This document shows positions 39,918-48,598 of a stretch of DNA of 64,000 nt, one piece after another. Under the pieces are notes generated by a model. That model made no database searches, was not told the DNA's origin, and saw only the letters and a list, made by a program, of their open reading frames with translations. How positions within the stretch are numbered: position 1 is the first letter of the stretch; the number at the start of each line of letters is the position of its first letter. Source of the DNA: Microbacterium sp. Root166 (lineage in GTDB: Bacteria; Actinomycetota; Actinomycetes; Actinomycetales; Microbacteriaceae); assembly GCF_001427145.1 (NCBI RefSeq), contig NZ_LMGL01000001.1, forward strand, positions 791,540 to 855,539. The letters run 5' to 3'. The translations under genes and the position numbers were made by a program.

Positions 39918-40298
39918 TCAGCGGACGAACTTGATCGACATCGGGTACTGGTACCACTCGCCCTTGTTCGCCTTGATGGCGGCGATGATGCAGAACACGA
40001 TATTGAGGATGTACGCGGCGAAGATGATGAAGAAGCCGATGAGCACGATGCTCAGCACGCCGCCGACGATGTAGGCGATGAGCAGCGTCAGCTGGAAGTT
40101 CAGTGCGGTGGCCGTGTGCGAGCGCACGAACGGTCCGCGGTCCTTCAGCACGAGGTAGCCGATGAGCGCGGGCAGGAAGTTGAAGAAGATCCCGCCGACG
40201 TTGACGAGCGTCGCCCAGAGCTTCTCGTCCGAGGGAGACAACGGGGCGGGCTGGTTCGCGTTGTACGGCTGCTGCGGGTGCGGAGGAGGCGTGGTCAC
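39918..40298 (-). CDS. DUF4870-domain membrane protein
   Basis: 126 residues. A Pro/Gln-rich N terminus (PPPHPQQPYNANQPAPLSPS) precedes the DUF4870 core: KLWATLVNVGGIFFNFLPALIGYLVLKDRGPFV, then HTATALNFQLTLLIAYIVGGVLSIVLIGFF and a last helix IFAAYILNIVFCIIAAIKA. This Tic20-like four-helix membrane domain has no assigned role. GTG at 40298 lies 6 nt after TAAGCT on the minus strand (leaderless). Confidence 0.86.
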   Translation of the reverse strand: MTTPPPHPQQPYNANQPAPLSPSDEKLWATLVNVGGIFFNFLPALIGYLVLKDRGPFVRSHTATALNFQLTLLIAYIVGGVLSIVLIGFFIIFAAYILNIVFCIIAAIKANKGEWYQYPMSIKFVR

Positions 40299-40357
40299 CG
40301 GCCCAGCTTACGGCCACACCGGCATCCGCCCATGGGTGCCAGCCCCCGGATTTCAGG

Positions 40358-41752
40358 TCAGATCTCGCGCAGGGCGTCGCGTGCGACCTCGGCGATCGAC
40401 GTGTGACCCGACAGCCCGAGCGTGATGTCGAGCTCGGCGAGGATGTTGCGCACGACTTCGCGTACGCCCTCCTCGCCGGCGAGGCCGAGTCCGTAAGCGT
40501 AGGGGCGGCCGATCGCGACGGCCGTGGCGCCCAGCGCCAAGGCGATGAACGCGTCGGAGCCCTGACGCACTCCCGAGTCGAAGACCACGGGCACGCGGCC
40601 GTCGACGCGATCCACGACAGACGGGAGCGCCTCGAGCGTCGGCACCGACTGATCGATCTGGCGGCCGCCGTGGTTCGAGACCCACACCCCGTCGACGCCG
40701 GCGTCGATGGCGCGCGAGGCGTCCTCCGGGTGCACGATTCCCTTCAGCAGGATCGGCAGGCTCGTCCACTCGCGAGCTTTCGCGAGGTCGTCCCACGTGA
40801 GCGCGGGCGTCGAGAACACGTCGAGGAACGTCTCCACCGCGGCACGCGGCAGCGGCGACCTGAGGTTCTCACGCAGCCCGGCTCCGGTGAGCGCCGCCCC
40901 CTTGCGGGCGATCTTCACGCCCGCGGCGACCGTCTTCGGGGTGAGCTTGACCGGCGCGGCGGGCGGGGCGGCGGCATCCGGTCCCTTCCTCACCCTGTCG
41001 CGCACGAGCTGCTGGAAGACCGGATCGCTCGTGTACTGGGCGATGCCCATGCCGCGCGTGAACGGCAGGTACGCCAGGTCGAGATCGCGGGTGCGCCAGC
41101 CGAGCAGGTGGGTGTCGAGCGTCACGACGATGGCTTCGCATCCGGATGCCTCGGCCCGCCGCAGCAGCGACGCGTTCAGGTCGTCGTCGGCCGACCAGTA
41201 GAGCTGGAACAGGCGTGCACCGCCGGGCGCGGCATCCCGGACCGCCTCCATGGGGAACGAGGCCTGATTGCTGAGCGTGTAGGGAACGCCGAAGGATGCC
41301 GCGGCCCGCGCGACCGCGAGGTCGGCGTCGTCGTGCGCCATCTCCATGACGCCCAGCGGAGCCAGCAGCAGGGGCGTCGGCCGGCGACGTCCGAGGAAGT
41401 CGATCGACAGGTCGCGCTCCAAGACGTCGCGCAGCGGCCGGGGCCAGATCTGCCAGCGGCCGAAGGCCCGGGTATTGGCGCGCATGGTGCGCTCGGCGCC
41501 GGCGCCACCGGCGATGTACGCGAACGCCTCGGCGCTCAGGGCACGGCGCGCGGCGTCCTTGAGCTGAGCGGCATCGACCGGCACTCGGGGGCGGGTTCCG
41601 CTTATCCCAGCGCGGTAGACCTCGGACTGGGTGCGGCGGGAGATCCCCCGGGCGGCGGCGGGATCATGCGGAGCATCTGGGCCCACGCGCCCGGAGGCTC
41701 CGCGCGACGCGTCCGCGGCGCGGGGAGGGGGCGTGGGGGCGCTCGGAGACAT
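40358..41752 (-). CDS. FMN-dependent alpha-hydroxy-acid oxidase, lactate 2-monooxygenase-like, with repeat-encoded N-terminal insert
   Basis: 464 residues. TIM-barrel FMN enzyme: AFAYIAGGAGAERTMRANTRAF at the start of the barrel, LLLAPLGVMEMAHDDADLAVARAA, VTLDTHLLGWRTRDL, ILLKGIVHPEDA (FMN/active Lys), SNHGGRQIDQSVPTLEALP (catalytic His and Arg) and FDSGVRQGSDA near the end. The insert after HLLGWRTRDLDLAY (loop 4) is long, as in mycobacterial lactate 2-monooxygenase. The substrate is thus probably lactate or a similar 2-hydroxy acid. Residues 6-25 come from copy 3 of the dispersed palindromic element. ATG at 41752 follows TAGGCT by 6 nt, so the element is translated from the first codons of a leaderless message. 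Confidence 0.86.
   Translation of the reverse strand: MSPSAPTPPPRAADASRGASGRVGPDAPHDPAAARGISRRTQSEVYRAGISGTRPRVPVDAAQLKDAARRALSAEAFAYIAGGAGAERTMRANTRAFGRWQIWPRPLRDVLERDLSIDFLGRRRPTPLLLAPLGVMEMAHDDADLAVARAAASFGVPYTLSNQASFPMEAVRDAAPGGARLFQLYWSADDDLNASLLRRAEASGCEAIVVTLDTHLLGWRTRDLDLAYLPFTRGMGIAQYTSDPVFQQLVRDRVRKGPDAAAPPAAPVKLTPKTVAAGVKIARKGAALTGAGLRENLRSPLPRAAVETFLDVFSTPALTWDDLAKAREWTSLPILLKGIVHPEDASRAIDAGVDGVWVSNHGGRQIDQSVPTLEALPSVVDRVDGRVPVVFDSGVRQGSDAFIALALGATAVAIGRPYAYGLGLAGEEGVREVVRNILAELDITLGLSGHTSIAEVARDALREI
41678..41739 (-). repeat. Dispersed palindromic element, copy 3 (inside an FMN oxidase gene)
   Basis: Matches copies 1 and 2 at 54 of 61 positions. The outer CCCACGC/GCGTGGG arms are kept. 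In the middle stem an A-T pair has become C-G, a compensatory change, while the G-T wobble has become G-G. Read on the minus strand in frame it gives PTPPPRAADASRGASGRVGP, residues 6-25 of the oxidase, the same codon position as copy 1 in the SDR. Confidence 0.88.
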
Positions 41753-41875
41753 GCGCTCAGCCTAGGCCGAGGTCAACCGGAAATTCCGTGTCCGCCGAGT
41801 GGCCCATAGCGCATTGGTTGGACTATCGATAAGGTCCGACGCAATAGGCACGGCGTTCGCGACATTGGGGGAACA

Positions 41876-44800
41876 TTGAAGCGCATCATCGTCGCCGCTA
41901 CGACAGCGACGCTCGTCATCGGTCTTGCAACGGTCAGCACAGCTCCAGCGATGGCGGCGCCACCCACGGCGACGTGGAGCGGATCCGCCGGCGCGGATGT
42001 CATCGAAGCGGAGATCGACGCCCTCGGAGTCGATCTCGTCGGCATCGGCGTCGCAGCGAGCGACGCTCGCACCGGCTCGACGGTCACCCCGCGCTCCGAC
42101 GCCATCTCAAGCAACCTGCGGGCGGCGGTCGTCGGATTGCCTATCACCGTCGCGAGCAACAGGCAGTCTGCGCCGCCGGACGCGGGAGCACCCCTTGTCG
42201 ATGACCTTCTCGCGGTCAACACACCTCTGCTCAACATCGGCGCACTCAGCACAACGGACGAAGCGAACTGGAACGGCGACAACGCCTGCGTGACGACCGG
42301 ACCGCTGGCGCGCGCGACGACCGAAGTCGCCTCCGTAGACGTCCTGCCCGGCCTGCTTCTGCTCGACAGCGTGGTGTCGCTCGGAGTCTCGCGCTCCGAG
42401 GGCGAGACCGGCCTCGCGCTGAACACCGGCCTCAATCACGGCGTCCAGAGCACCGCGACCGGCGCCGTCGACCAGATCAGCATCCTCGGGGGAGCGGTCA
42501 CCGTCGATGTGCTCGGAGCGACGACGCTCACTGCCACCGCCCCGGGCACCACGATCGGATCGGTCGACTACAACCCCGGCGCCGTGACGGTCACGATCGG
42601 TGGTGTGGAGACCCCGCTGACCGAGGCGGACCCCGAGATCAGCGTCACCCTGGTCGGTCTCGGCGATGTCACGGTTCGGCTCAACCCGACTCCGACGATC
42701 ACCGATCTCAGCGCGACCTCGGTGGCGGCAACCTCGTCGCTGCTGACGATCGAGGTGACGGTTTTCGATCCGCTCCCGTTGCTTCCCCCCATTGCAGAGG
42801 TCTCGGTCGATGTCCTCCCCCTGCAGGCTTCCGCGACCGCTCCCGCAGGTGGCATCGACTGCCCGCCGACCGCCCCGGTCATCGTCACCCCGGCCGAGGG
42901 CGCCACGACCGGTCCGCTGCCTGCGATCACCGGTACGGCCTTCCCGAACGCGACGGTCCAGGTCTTCGTCGACGGCACTTCGATCGGAACGACCACCGCC
43001 GACGCCGGCGGCAACTGGTCGATCACCCCGACGACTCCCCTCACCAACGGCCCGCACGCGGCCACCGCGATCCAGACGGTCGCGGGCCAGTCCTCGCTGA
43101 CATCTCCTCCGAGGAACTTCGTCGTCGATGCCGTCGCCCCGGCTCCGCCCGTCATCGTCACGCCGGTGAACGGGTCGGTGACGAGCGACAGCACCCCGAA
43201 CGTCACCGGCACCGCCGAGGCGAACTCGACCGTCACGGTCAGCATCGACGGCACCGTCGCGGGCACGACCCTGACCGACGGGGCCGGCAACTGGACCTTC
43301 ACCCCGCCGAGCCCGCTGACCGACGGCCCGCACACAGCGGTCGCGACGGCGACGGATGCCGTGGGCAACGTCAGCGGTCCCTCCAACACCGTGAACTTCA
43401 CGGTCGACACCATCGCTCCGGCTGCGCCCGTCGTCGTCGCACCCGCGGACGGCTCCGCCACGAACGACACCACACCGTTGGTCACCGGCACCGCCGCGCC
43501 CAACACCACGGTCACTGTGTTCATGGACGGCACTTCGATCGGCACGACACCCTCAGACGGCAGCGGCAACTGGTCGCTGACCTCGCCGGCGCTCGCCGAG
43601 GGAAGTCACACCGTGCGGGCGACCTCGACGGACGCGGCGGGCAACGTCAGCCCGTCGTCGCCGACCAACACCTTCGTGGTCGACACCACGGTCCCCGTGG
43701 CACCCGTGATCCTGACTCCCGTCACGGGCACGGTCACCAGTGACAACACGCCCACCATCACCGGCACGGCCGAGGCGAACTCGACCGTCACCGTCCGCAT
43801 CGACGGCAGCCCGGCCGGCACCGCCGTCGCCGACGGCAGCGGCAACTGGAACTTCACCACCGGCATCATTCTCGATGGCCCCCACACGGCCGCCGCCACC
43901 TCAACCGACGCAGCCGGCAACGTCAGCATCGACTCGAACACCGTCAGCTTCACCGTCGACACGCTCGCGCCGGCGCCGCCGGTCATCGAGACCCCCGTCA
44001 CCGGCACGATCACGAACGACAACACGCCGCCCATCTCCGGCACGGCAGAGCCGAACTCGACGGTGACGGTCACCATCGACGGCATCGTCGCCGGCACTCC
44101 GACGGCTGACGGAAGCGGCAACTGGACGCTCACGCCGGCTACCCTCGCCGACGGCCCGCACAGCGCCGTCGCCACCTCGACGGACGCGGCGGGCAACGTC
44201 AGCCTGCCCTCGAACACCGTCAGCTTCACCGTCGACACGGCCGCTCCCCTTGCCCCGCTCGTCGTCAACCCGGCAAACGGCTCGGTGACGAACGACACCA
44301 CACCGCTGGTCACCGGCACCGCGGAGCCGAACTCCATGGTGACCGTCACCATCGACGGCGACCTCGCCGGCAACGCTCAGGCCGACGGCGCCGGCAACTG
44401 GTCTCTGGTCTCACCGGTCCTGACCGAGGGAACGCACACGGTGTTCGCCGTCTCGACCGATGCCGCGGGCAACGTCAGCCCGCCGTCACCGACGAACACC
44501 TTCGACGTCGATGCCACGGCCCCTGCGCCGCCCACCGTGATCACGCCCGCCGACGGCTCGGTGACCAACGACACCACACCGCTGGTGACCGGCACCGCCG
44601 AGGCGAACGCCACCGTGACCGTCCTCATGGACGGCGCCTCGATCGGAACGACCGTCGCTGACGGCAGTGGCAACTGGTCCATGACGTCGCCCTCGCTCAC
44701 CCAGGGAACGCACTTCGTCCGCGCCAACTACGTGGACGGGGCCGGAAACACCAGTGCCGACTCGGCCACCAACACCTTCCTGGTCGACAGCATCGCCCCT

Positions 44801-46033
44801 GTCGCGCCGGTCGTGACCACGCCCGCTAACGGCTCCATCACGAACGACACGACACCGCTGATCACCGGCACCGCCGAGGCGAACTCGACGGTGGAAGTGT
44901 TCATCGACGACGTCTCCGTCGGCACGGCCCCCGCCGACGGAAGCGGCGCCTGGTCGCTGACCTCGCCCGTGCTGACGGAAGGATCCCACTCCGTCCACGC
45001 CACCTCCACCGACGCCGCCGGAAACACCAGCGTCGACTCGAACACGAACACCTTCATCGTCGACAGCGTCGCCCCGGCGGCACCGGTGCTGGTGACACCG
45101 GCGAACGGGTCCGTCACCAGTGACAACACCCCGGACGTGACCGGCACCGCCGAGCCGCTCTCGACCGTCACGGTCCGCATCGACGGCGTCGTCGCCGGCA
45201 CCGCGCCGGTGGATGCGCTGGGCAACTGGACCATCACCACCGGGATCCTGCTCGACGGGCCGCACACCGCCGTCGCCACCGCGTCCGATGCGGCCGGCAA
45301 CGTCAGCCCGGACTCGAACACGAACACCTTCACCGTCGACACCCTCGACCCGGCACCGCCCGTGATCGTGACCCCGGCGAACGGCTCCGTGACCGGCGAC
45401 AACACTCCGGCGATCACCGGGACCGCCGAAGCGAACTCGATCGTGACCGTCGTCATCGACGGCACTCCCGCCGGCACCACGACGACCGACTCGCTGGGGA
45501 ACTGGACCTTCACGCCCCCCGCACCGCTGTCCGACGGACCGCACAGCGCGGTCGCCACCGCGACGGACGCGGCGGGCAACGTGAGCCCGGACTCGAACAC
45601 CGTGACGTTCACCGTGGACACCGTCGCACCCGCGGCTCCGGTCATCACCAGCCCGACCAACGGCTCGACGACGACCGACACCACTCCGCCGATCACGGGC
45701 ACCGCCGAGCCCGGCTCGACGGTGACGGTCATCGTCGACGGCACCCCGATCGGCACCGCGCCGACGGACGGCAACGGCAATTGGACTCTGACGCCCACGA
45801 CGCCGCTGCCGAACGGTCAGCACACCATCACGGCAACCGCAACAGATCCCGCCGGCAACACCGGCCCTGCATCGGCACCGGTCGTCTTCACCATCGCGGC
45901 GGCAGGTGCCGACAGCGGCGGGCTCCCGGCGACGGGCGGGACCATCCCGTGGCCGGGACTGCTTATCGGCTCGCTGCTCGTCGCCGTGGGCGCCATCGCG
46001 GTCACGGCACGGCGGCGGCGCGTGATCGCCTGA
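41876..46033 (+). CDS. LPXTG-anchored surface protein with 11 bacterial Ig-like repeats
   Basis: 1385 residues. TTG start; KRIIVAATTATLVIGLATVSTAPAMAA is a clear signal peptide cut after about residue 28. Residues 29-328 form a Val/Thr/Ala-rich domain of unknown type with one Cys pair (GDNACVTT, GGIDCPP). Residues 330-1342 are 11 tandem repeats of about 92 residues, each running APxxPVxxxPxxGSxTxDxTPxxTGTAE... VDG... GNW... GPHTAxAxxTDAAGNVS... FTVD, the Big/Ig-like fold of adhesins. The end has LPATG near 1350, a hydrophobic span (LLIGSLLVAVGAIAVTA) and RRRR, a complete sortase signal. No sortase gene is in the window. Likely an extended cell-wall-bound adhesin. Confidence 0.92.
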   Translation: MKRIIVAATTATLVIGLATVSTAPAMAAPPTATWSGSAGADVIEAEIDALGVDLVGIGVAASDARTGSTVTPRSDAISSNLRAAVVGLPITVASNRQSAPPDAGAPLVDDLLAVNTPLLNIGALSTTDEANWNGDNACVTTGPLARATTEVASVDVLPGLLLLDSVVSLGVSRSEGETGLALNTGLNHGVQSTATGAVDQISILGGAVTVDVLGATTLTATAPGTTIGSVDYNPGAVTVTIGGVETPLTEADPEISVTLVGLGDVTVRLNPTPTITDLSATSVAATSSLLTIEVTVFDPLPLLPPIAEVSVDVLPLQASATAPAGGIDCPPTAPVIVTPAEGATTGPLPAITGTAFPNATVQVFVDGTSIGTTTADAGGNWSITPTTPLTNGPHAATAIQTVAGQSSLTSPPRNFVVDAVAPAPPVIVTPVNGSVTSDSTPNVTGTAEANSTVTVSIDGTVAGTTLTDGAGNWTFTPPSPLTDGPHTAVATATDAVGNVSGPSNTVNFTVDTIAPAAPVVVAPADGSATNDTTPLVTGTAAPNTTVTVFMDGTSIGTTPSDGSGNWSLTSPALAEGSHTVRATSTDAAGNVSPSSPTNTFVVDTTVPVAPVILTPVTGTVTSDNTPTITGTAEANSTVTVRIDGSPAGTAVADGSGNWNFTTGIILDGPHTAAATSTDAAGNVSIDSNTVSFTVDTLAPAPPVIETPVTGTITNDNTPPISGTAEPNSTVTVTIDGIVAGTPTADGSGNWTLTPATLADGPHSAVATSTDAAGNVSLPSNTVSFTVDTAAPLAPLVVNPANGSVTNDTTPLVTGTAEPNSMVTVTIDGDLAGNAQADGAGNWSLVSPVLTEGTHTVFAVSTDAAGNVSPPSPTNTFDVDATAPAPPTVITPADGSVTNDTTPLVTGTAEANATVTVLMDGASIGTTVADGSGNWSMTSPSLTQGTHFVRANYVDGAGNTSADSATNTFLVDSIAPVAPVVTTPANGSITNDTTPLITGTAEANSTVEVFIDDVSVGTAPADGSGAWSLTSPVLTEGSHSVHATSTDAAGNTSVDSNTNTFIVDSVAPAAPVLVTPANGSVTSDNTPDVTGTAEPLSTVTVRIDGVVAGTAPVDALGNWTITTGILLDGPHTAVATASDAAGNVSPDSNTNTFTVDTLDPAPPVIVTPANGSVTGDNTPAITGTAEANSIVTVVIDGTPAGTTTTDSLGNWTFTPPAPLSDGPHSAVATATDAAGNVSPDSNTVTFTVDTVAPAAPVITSPTNGSTTTDTTPPITGTAEPGSTVTVIVDGTPIGTAPTDGNGNWTLTPTTPLPNGQHTITATATDPAGNTGPASAPVVFTIAAAGADSGGLPATGGTIPWPGLLIGSLLVAVGAIAVTARRRRVIA
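42863..45900 (+). repeat. 11 tandem Ig-like repeat units of about 276-279 bp
   Basis: Within the surface-protein gene each unit begins near a Pro-Val-Ile/Val-x-x-Pro codon block and ends with TTCACCGTCGAC-type codons for FTVD. Units differ enough at DNA level (many synonymous changes) that they are old duplications, but neighbours such as units 2, 4, 5 and 9, 10 share long stretches, so unequal recombination could change the number. Confidence 0.9.
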
Positions 46034-46073
46034 CAGAGCCCGAGCACAAGACCAGAAGGGGCGGGCGAGGCGA

Positions 46074-46102
46074 GGTGCGGGCGACGTCGCCTCGTCCGCA
46101 CC
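46074..46102. terminator. Hairpin between surface-protein gene and convergent small gene
   Basis: GGTGCGG (46074-46080) pairs with CCGCACC (46096-46102); an overlapping alternative stem CGAGGCGA/TCGCCTCG is also possible. It stands about 40 bp after the surface-protein stop and 5 bp before the stop of the opposing gene, fitting a shared terminator. Confidence 0.5.
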
Positions 46103-46106
46103 CGGG

Positions 46107-46265
46107 TCAGGTCTGACGGCGGATGAACCGCATCAGCCACGCGATGACGGCGAGGATCAGCAGCACGAGGCCGATCCAGAGCAGGAACTGAACCGCCTCG
46201 ACGAACACGCCGAGCAGCAGCAGCACGATGCCGATGATCAGAAGGGTCACTGCAAGTCCGGTCAT
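46107..46265 (-). CDS. Small membrane protein (52 residues)
   Basis: MTGLAVTLLIIGIVLLLLGVFVEAVQF then LLWIGLVLLILAVIAWLMRFIRRQT: two transmembrane helices and a basic end. GGGGG precedes the ATG at 46265. Small two-helix proteins of this form (with G-x3-L-L-L repeats) are common in actinobacteria, often as stress-linked membrane proteins; no function can be given. A longer frame upstream (to 46472) is a shadow of the lipoprotein gene. Confidence 0.7.
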   Translation of the reverse strand: MTGLAVTLLIIGIVLLLLGVFVEAVQFLLWIGLVLLILAVIAWLMRFIRRQT

Positions 46266-46317
46266 GCCCCCACGATCCCGGGATCGACGGCGGACGTCGA
46301 GTGCCTTGACAAGTCGC

Positions 46318-47214
46318 CTAAGACCCGAATCCGCACCAGTCGGCGACCCAGGTGAGGATCCGTCCCCGCAGCTCTTCGGGTGCAGCGAGCTCGATCTCGC
46401 CGTCCTCACCGTCGATCTGCACGGCGAGGTCGAAGATCGTGCCGCGCTTGTCCTCCTGCACGGCGTGGGCATCGCAGCGGAACGGCACGAGCGGCAGTTC
46501 GACGACGATCGGTGCGCTCTCGCCCTCGGCGAACTCGATACCGAGCGGGTAGTCGTCGCCTGCCACCCCGGCGAAGGTCAGCAGATTGGTCGTCTGGATC
46601 GAGTGGATGCCGGCACCGCCGGCGCCGGTCGGTGTGAGGGTCAGCGTCAACTGAGCCGGCTCGCCGGCGGTTGAGGGCGTGAATTCCGTGAACGCGACAT
46701 CTGCGGCCTGCGAGAGCAGCACGACCCGGCACTCCCGCTCGTGCAGCGGCGCGATCACGTCGAGCGGATCCGGCAGCGGTGCCGACGCCGCTCCGGCGAC
46801 GCCGCCCAGGGTGTACCCGAACACGACACTCGGCCGGACCGTCGCGTCCGCGTCGATCTCGTCGCACGCGACCGGAGGCAGCTGCACCCGGATGCCGACC
46901 TGCCGGCCGGGTGCGATCACCGTCTCGCGCTCCGATGTCCGCGTCGCCGCCCCGTCGAATCGGGGGTCGCTCACTTCGAGCCCCGAGACGACCAGCGTCT
47001 CATCGCTGTCGTTGCGCACGAGCACCTGTGCGACGCGCCCTGCGACGTCGGAGCGCAGCTGCTGCAGCTCGGCCGAGACGCCGTCCGGATAGCCGCCGGT
47101 GGCGAGCACCGCGCCGGACGGCACCGGCGGCTCGGTGGCGGGCGCGCACCCGGCGAGCAGGGCCGCGATCACCATGACGGTCGTCGCCGCGATGCGCCGG
47201 GGTCGCCCGTTCAT
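46318..47214 (-). CDS. Hypothetical secreted lipoprotein
   Basis: 298 residues. RRIAATTVMVIAALLAGC is a lipoprotein signal peptide with lipobox LLAGC (Cys22). The mature part is beta-rich with phrases such as VLVRNDSDETLVVSGLEVSDPRFD, typical of Ig-like outer-surface domains, and ends in WVADWCGFGS. Four or more cysteines (CDEIDA, ERECRV, FRCDAH, DWCG) could form disulfides. Not recognised further. The ATG is 1 bp past the stop of the racemase-like gene (TGAGATG), so the two are probably cotranscribed. Confidence 0.75.
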   Translation of the reverse strand: MNGRPRRIAATTVMVIAALLAGCAPATEPPVPSGAVLATGGYPDGVSAELQQLRSDVAGRVAQVLVRNDSDETLVVSGLEVSDPRFDGAATRTSERETVIAPGRQVGIRVQLPPVACDEIDADATVRPSVVFGYTLGGVAGAASAPLPDPLDVIAPLHERECRVVLLSQAADVAFTEFTPSTAGEPAQLTLTLTPTGAGGAGIHSIQTTNLLTFAGVAGDDYPLGIEFAEGESAPIVVELPLVPFRCDAHAVQEDKRGTIFDLAVQIDGEDGEIELAAPEELRGRILTWVADWCGFGS

Positions 47215-47215
47215 C

Positions 47216-48349
47216 TCAGCGCGTGACCGTCTCGCGCAGGACGGTGAACTCGTCGAGGGCGTCCAGATCGACCTGCACGCCGAGCCCCGGACCCGCCGGA
47301 ACCCGCACGTGTCCGTCGTCGAGCACGGCCGGCTCGGTCACGATGTCGCGCGTGTAGAACCGGCTCGACGCCGAGATGTCGCCGGGCAGGGTGAAGCCCG
47401 GCAGCGCGGCGAGCGCGGCGTTCGCCGCGCGGCCGATGCCGGTCTCGAGCATCCCGCCGCACCACACCGGGATTCCGGCATCCCGGCACAGATCGTGGAT
47501 CGCGAGGGCCTCGAGGTAGCCGCCCACTCGCCCGGCCTTGATGTTGATGATCGACGCCGAGCCGAGCGCGAGAGCATCGATCGCCGCTTTCGCCGAGACG
47601 ATCGACTCGTCCAGGCACACCGGCGTGCTCAGCCGGCGTGCGAGCGCGGCGTGATCGACGAGGTCGTCCTCCTGCAGGGGCTGCTCGATCAGCAGCAGGT
47701 CGAACCGATCGAGCTCGGCGAGGGTGTCGCCATCCGCCAGCGTGTAGGCCGAGTTGGCGTCGACCTGAAGGGCGATCGTGCCGAACGCCTCGCGCACCGC
47801 GGCGGTGTCGGCGATGTCGCGGCCGGGCTTGATCTTGATCTTGATGCGCGCGTAGCCCTCCTCGAGGTACCCCGCGACAGTGTCGACGAGCGCGGCCGGG
47901 TCCCGCTGGATGCCCACCGACACCCCGCTCGGCACGCGATCCCGCACTGCCCCGAGGTATTCGCCGAGCTCGCGGCCCTCGCTGCGCAGCGACGCGTCGA
48001 GAACGGCGAGCTCGAGACCGGCCTTCACCATGCGGTGCCCGACGAAGGGCCGGAGCACGCCGGCGACGCCCTCGGGGGAGACGCTCGGCTCCGCGAGCAG
48101 CGCGGGGATCAGCCACCGCACGGCGACGTCCCACGCGCTCTGCGTGTACTCGCTCGAGTACAGCGGCGCGGCGCCGGTCACGATCTCGCCCCACCCCTCT
48201 GCGCCGCCGGTCAGGGCGCGGACCACGATGACCTCGCGCACGGTCTCGGTGCCGAACGACGTGGTGAACGGGGCCACGAGCGGCAGGTTGAGAACCCGCA
48301 GCTCGAACCCCTCAAGAGCGACGGATGCCGCGGGCGAGGCGATGGGCAT
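47216..48349 (-). CDS. Enolase-superfamily o-succinylbenzoate synthase / N-succinylamino-acid racemase
   Basis: 377 residues. N-terminal capping domain (LRVLNLPLVAPFTTSFGTE) and barrel with the KxK motif KIKIKPG, metal ligands VDANSAY (Asp), IEQPLQEDD (Glu) and CLDESI (Asp), and the second Lys in INIKAGRVGG. These are residues of MenC/NSAR-type enzymes. The sequence alone cannot separate o-succinylbenzoate synthesis (menaquinone) from racemisation of N-succinylamino acids, but the GNAT gene 1.3 kb upstream and absence of other men genes favour racemase. ATG at 48349 is 6 nt after TAGCCT (minus strand). Confidence 0.86.
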   Translation of the reverse strand: MPIASPAASVALEGFELRVLNLPLVAPFTTSFGTETVREVIVVRALTGGAEGWGEIVTGAAPLYSSEYTQSAWDVAVRWLIPALLAEPSVSPEGVAGVLRPFVGHRMVKAGLELAVLDASLRSEGRELGEYLGAVRDRVPSGVSVGIQRDPAALVDTVAGYLEEGYARIKIKIKPGRDIADTAAVREAFGTIALQVDANSAYTLADGDTLAELDRFDLLLIEQPLQEDDLVDHAALARRLSTPVCLDESIVSAKAAIDALALGSASIINIKAGRVGGYLEALAIHDLCRDAGIPVWCGGMLETGIGRAANAALAALPGFTLPGDISASSRFYTRDIVTEPAVLDDGHVRVPAGPGLGVQVDLDALDEFTVLRETVTR

Positions 48350-48382
48350 GCGCTCAGGCTACGCCCGGCACAGGCTCCCGGG

Positions 48383-48535
48383 TCAGTGCGCCAGACGCAT
48401 CGGCGGAGCTTCGACGACCGCCGGCACGAAGGTGCCGCGCGCGCGGCGCGGACCGCCCCGACGGCTCGCGGCGCGTCCGTCACGGCGCAGCGAGGCGACC
48501 AGTTCGACCCTCAGTGTGCCCAGGTGCGTGCGCAT
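48383..48535 (-). CDS. Small basic protein (50 residues)
   Basis: An ORF of 50 residues, MRTHLGTLRVELVASLRRDGR then AASRRGGPRRARGTFVPAVVE, with 11 Arg. It has one of the best ribosome-binding sites of the region (AAGAAGGAGAGAGTC before ATG), which argues for real translation. It lies between the cyclase gene and the racemase gene, in the same direction, and just ahead of the racemase -10 box. No family recognised; possible roles are a leader peptide or a nucleic-acid-binding microprotein. Confidence 0.55.
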   Translation of the reverse strand: MRTHLGTLRVELVASLRRDGRAASRRGGPRRARGTFVPAVVEAPPMRLAH

Positions 48536-48598
48536 GACTCTCTCCTTCTTGCGTCTCTGCAAGGGGAGAGTGCGAAAGCGCCGTTTTAGTACGCGGTT

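Noticed and set aside
42863..45900. Regular repeats that might suggest a CRISPR array
   Set aside because: The period is about 277 bp and the repeats encode an Ig-like protein domain in one open frame.
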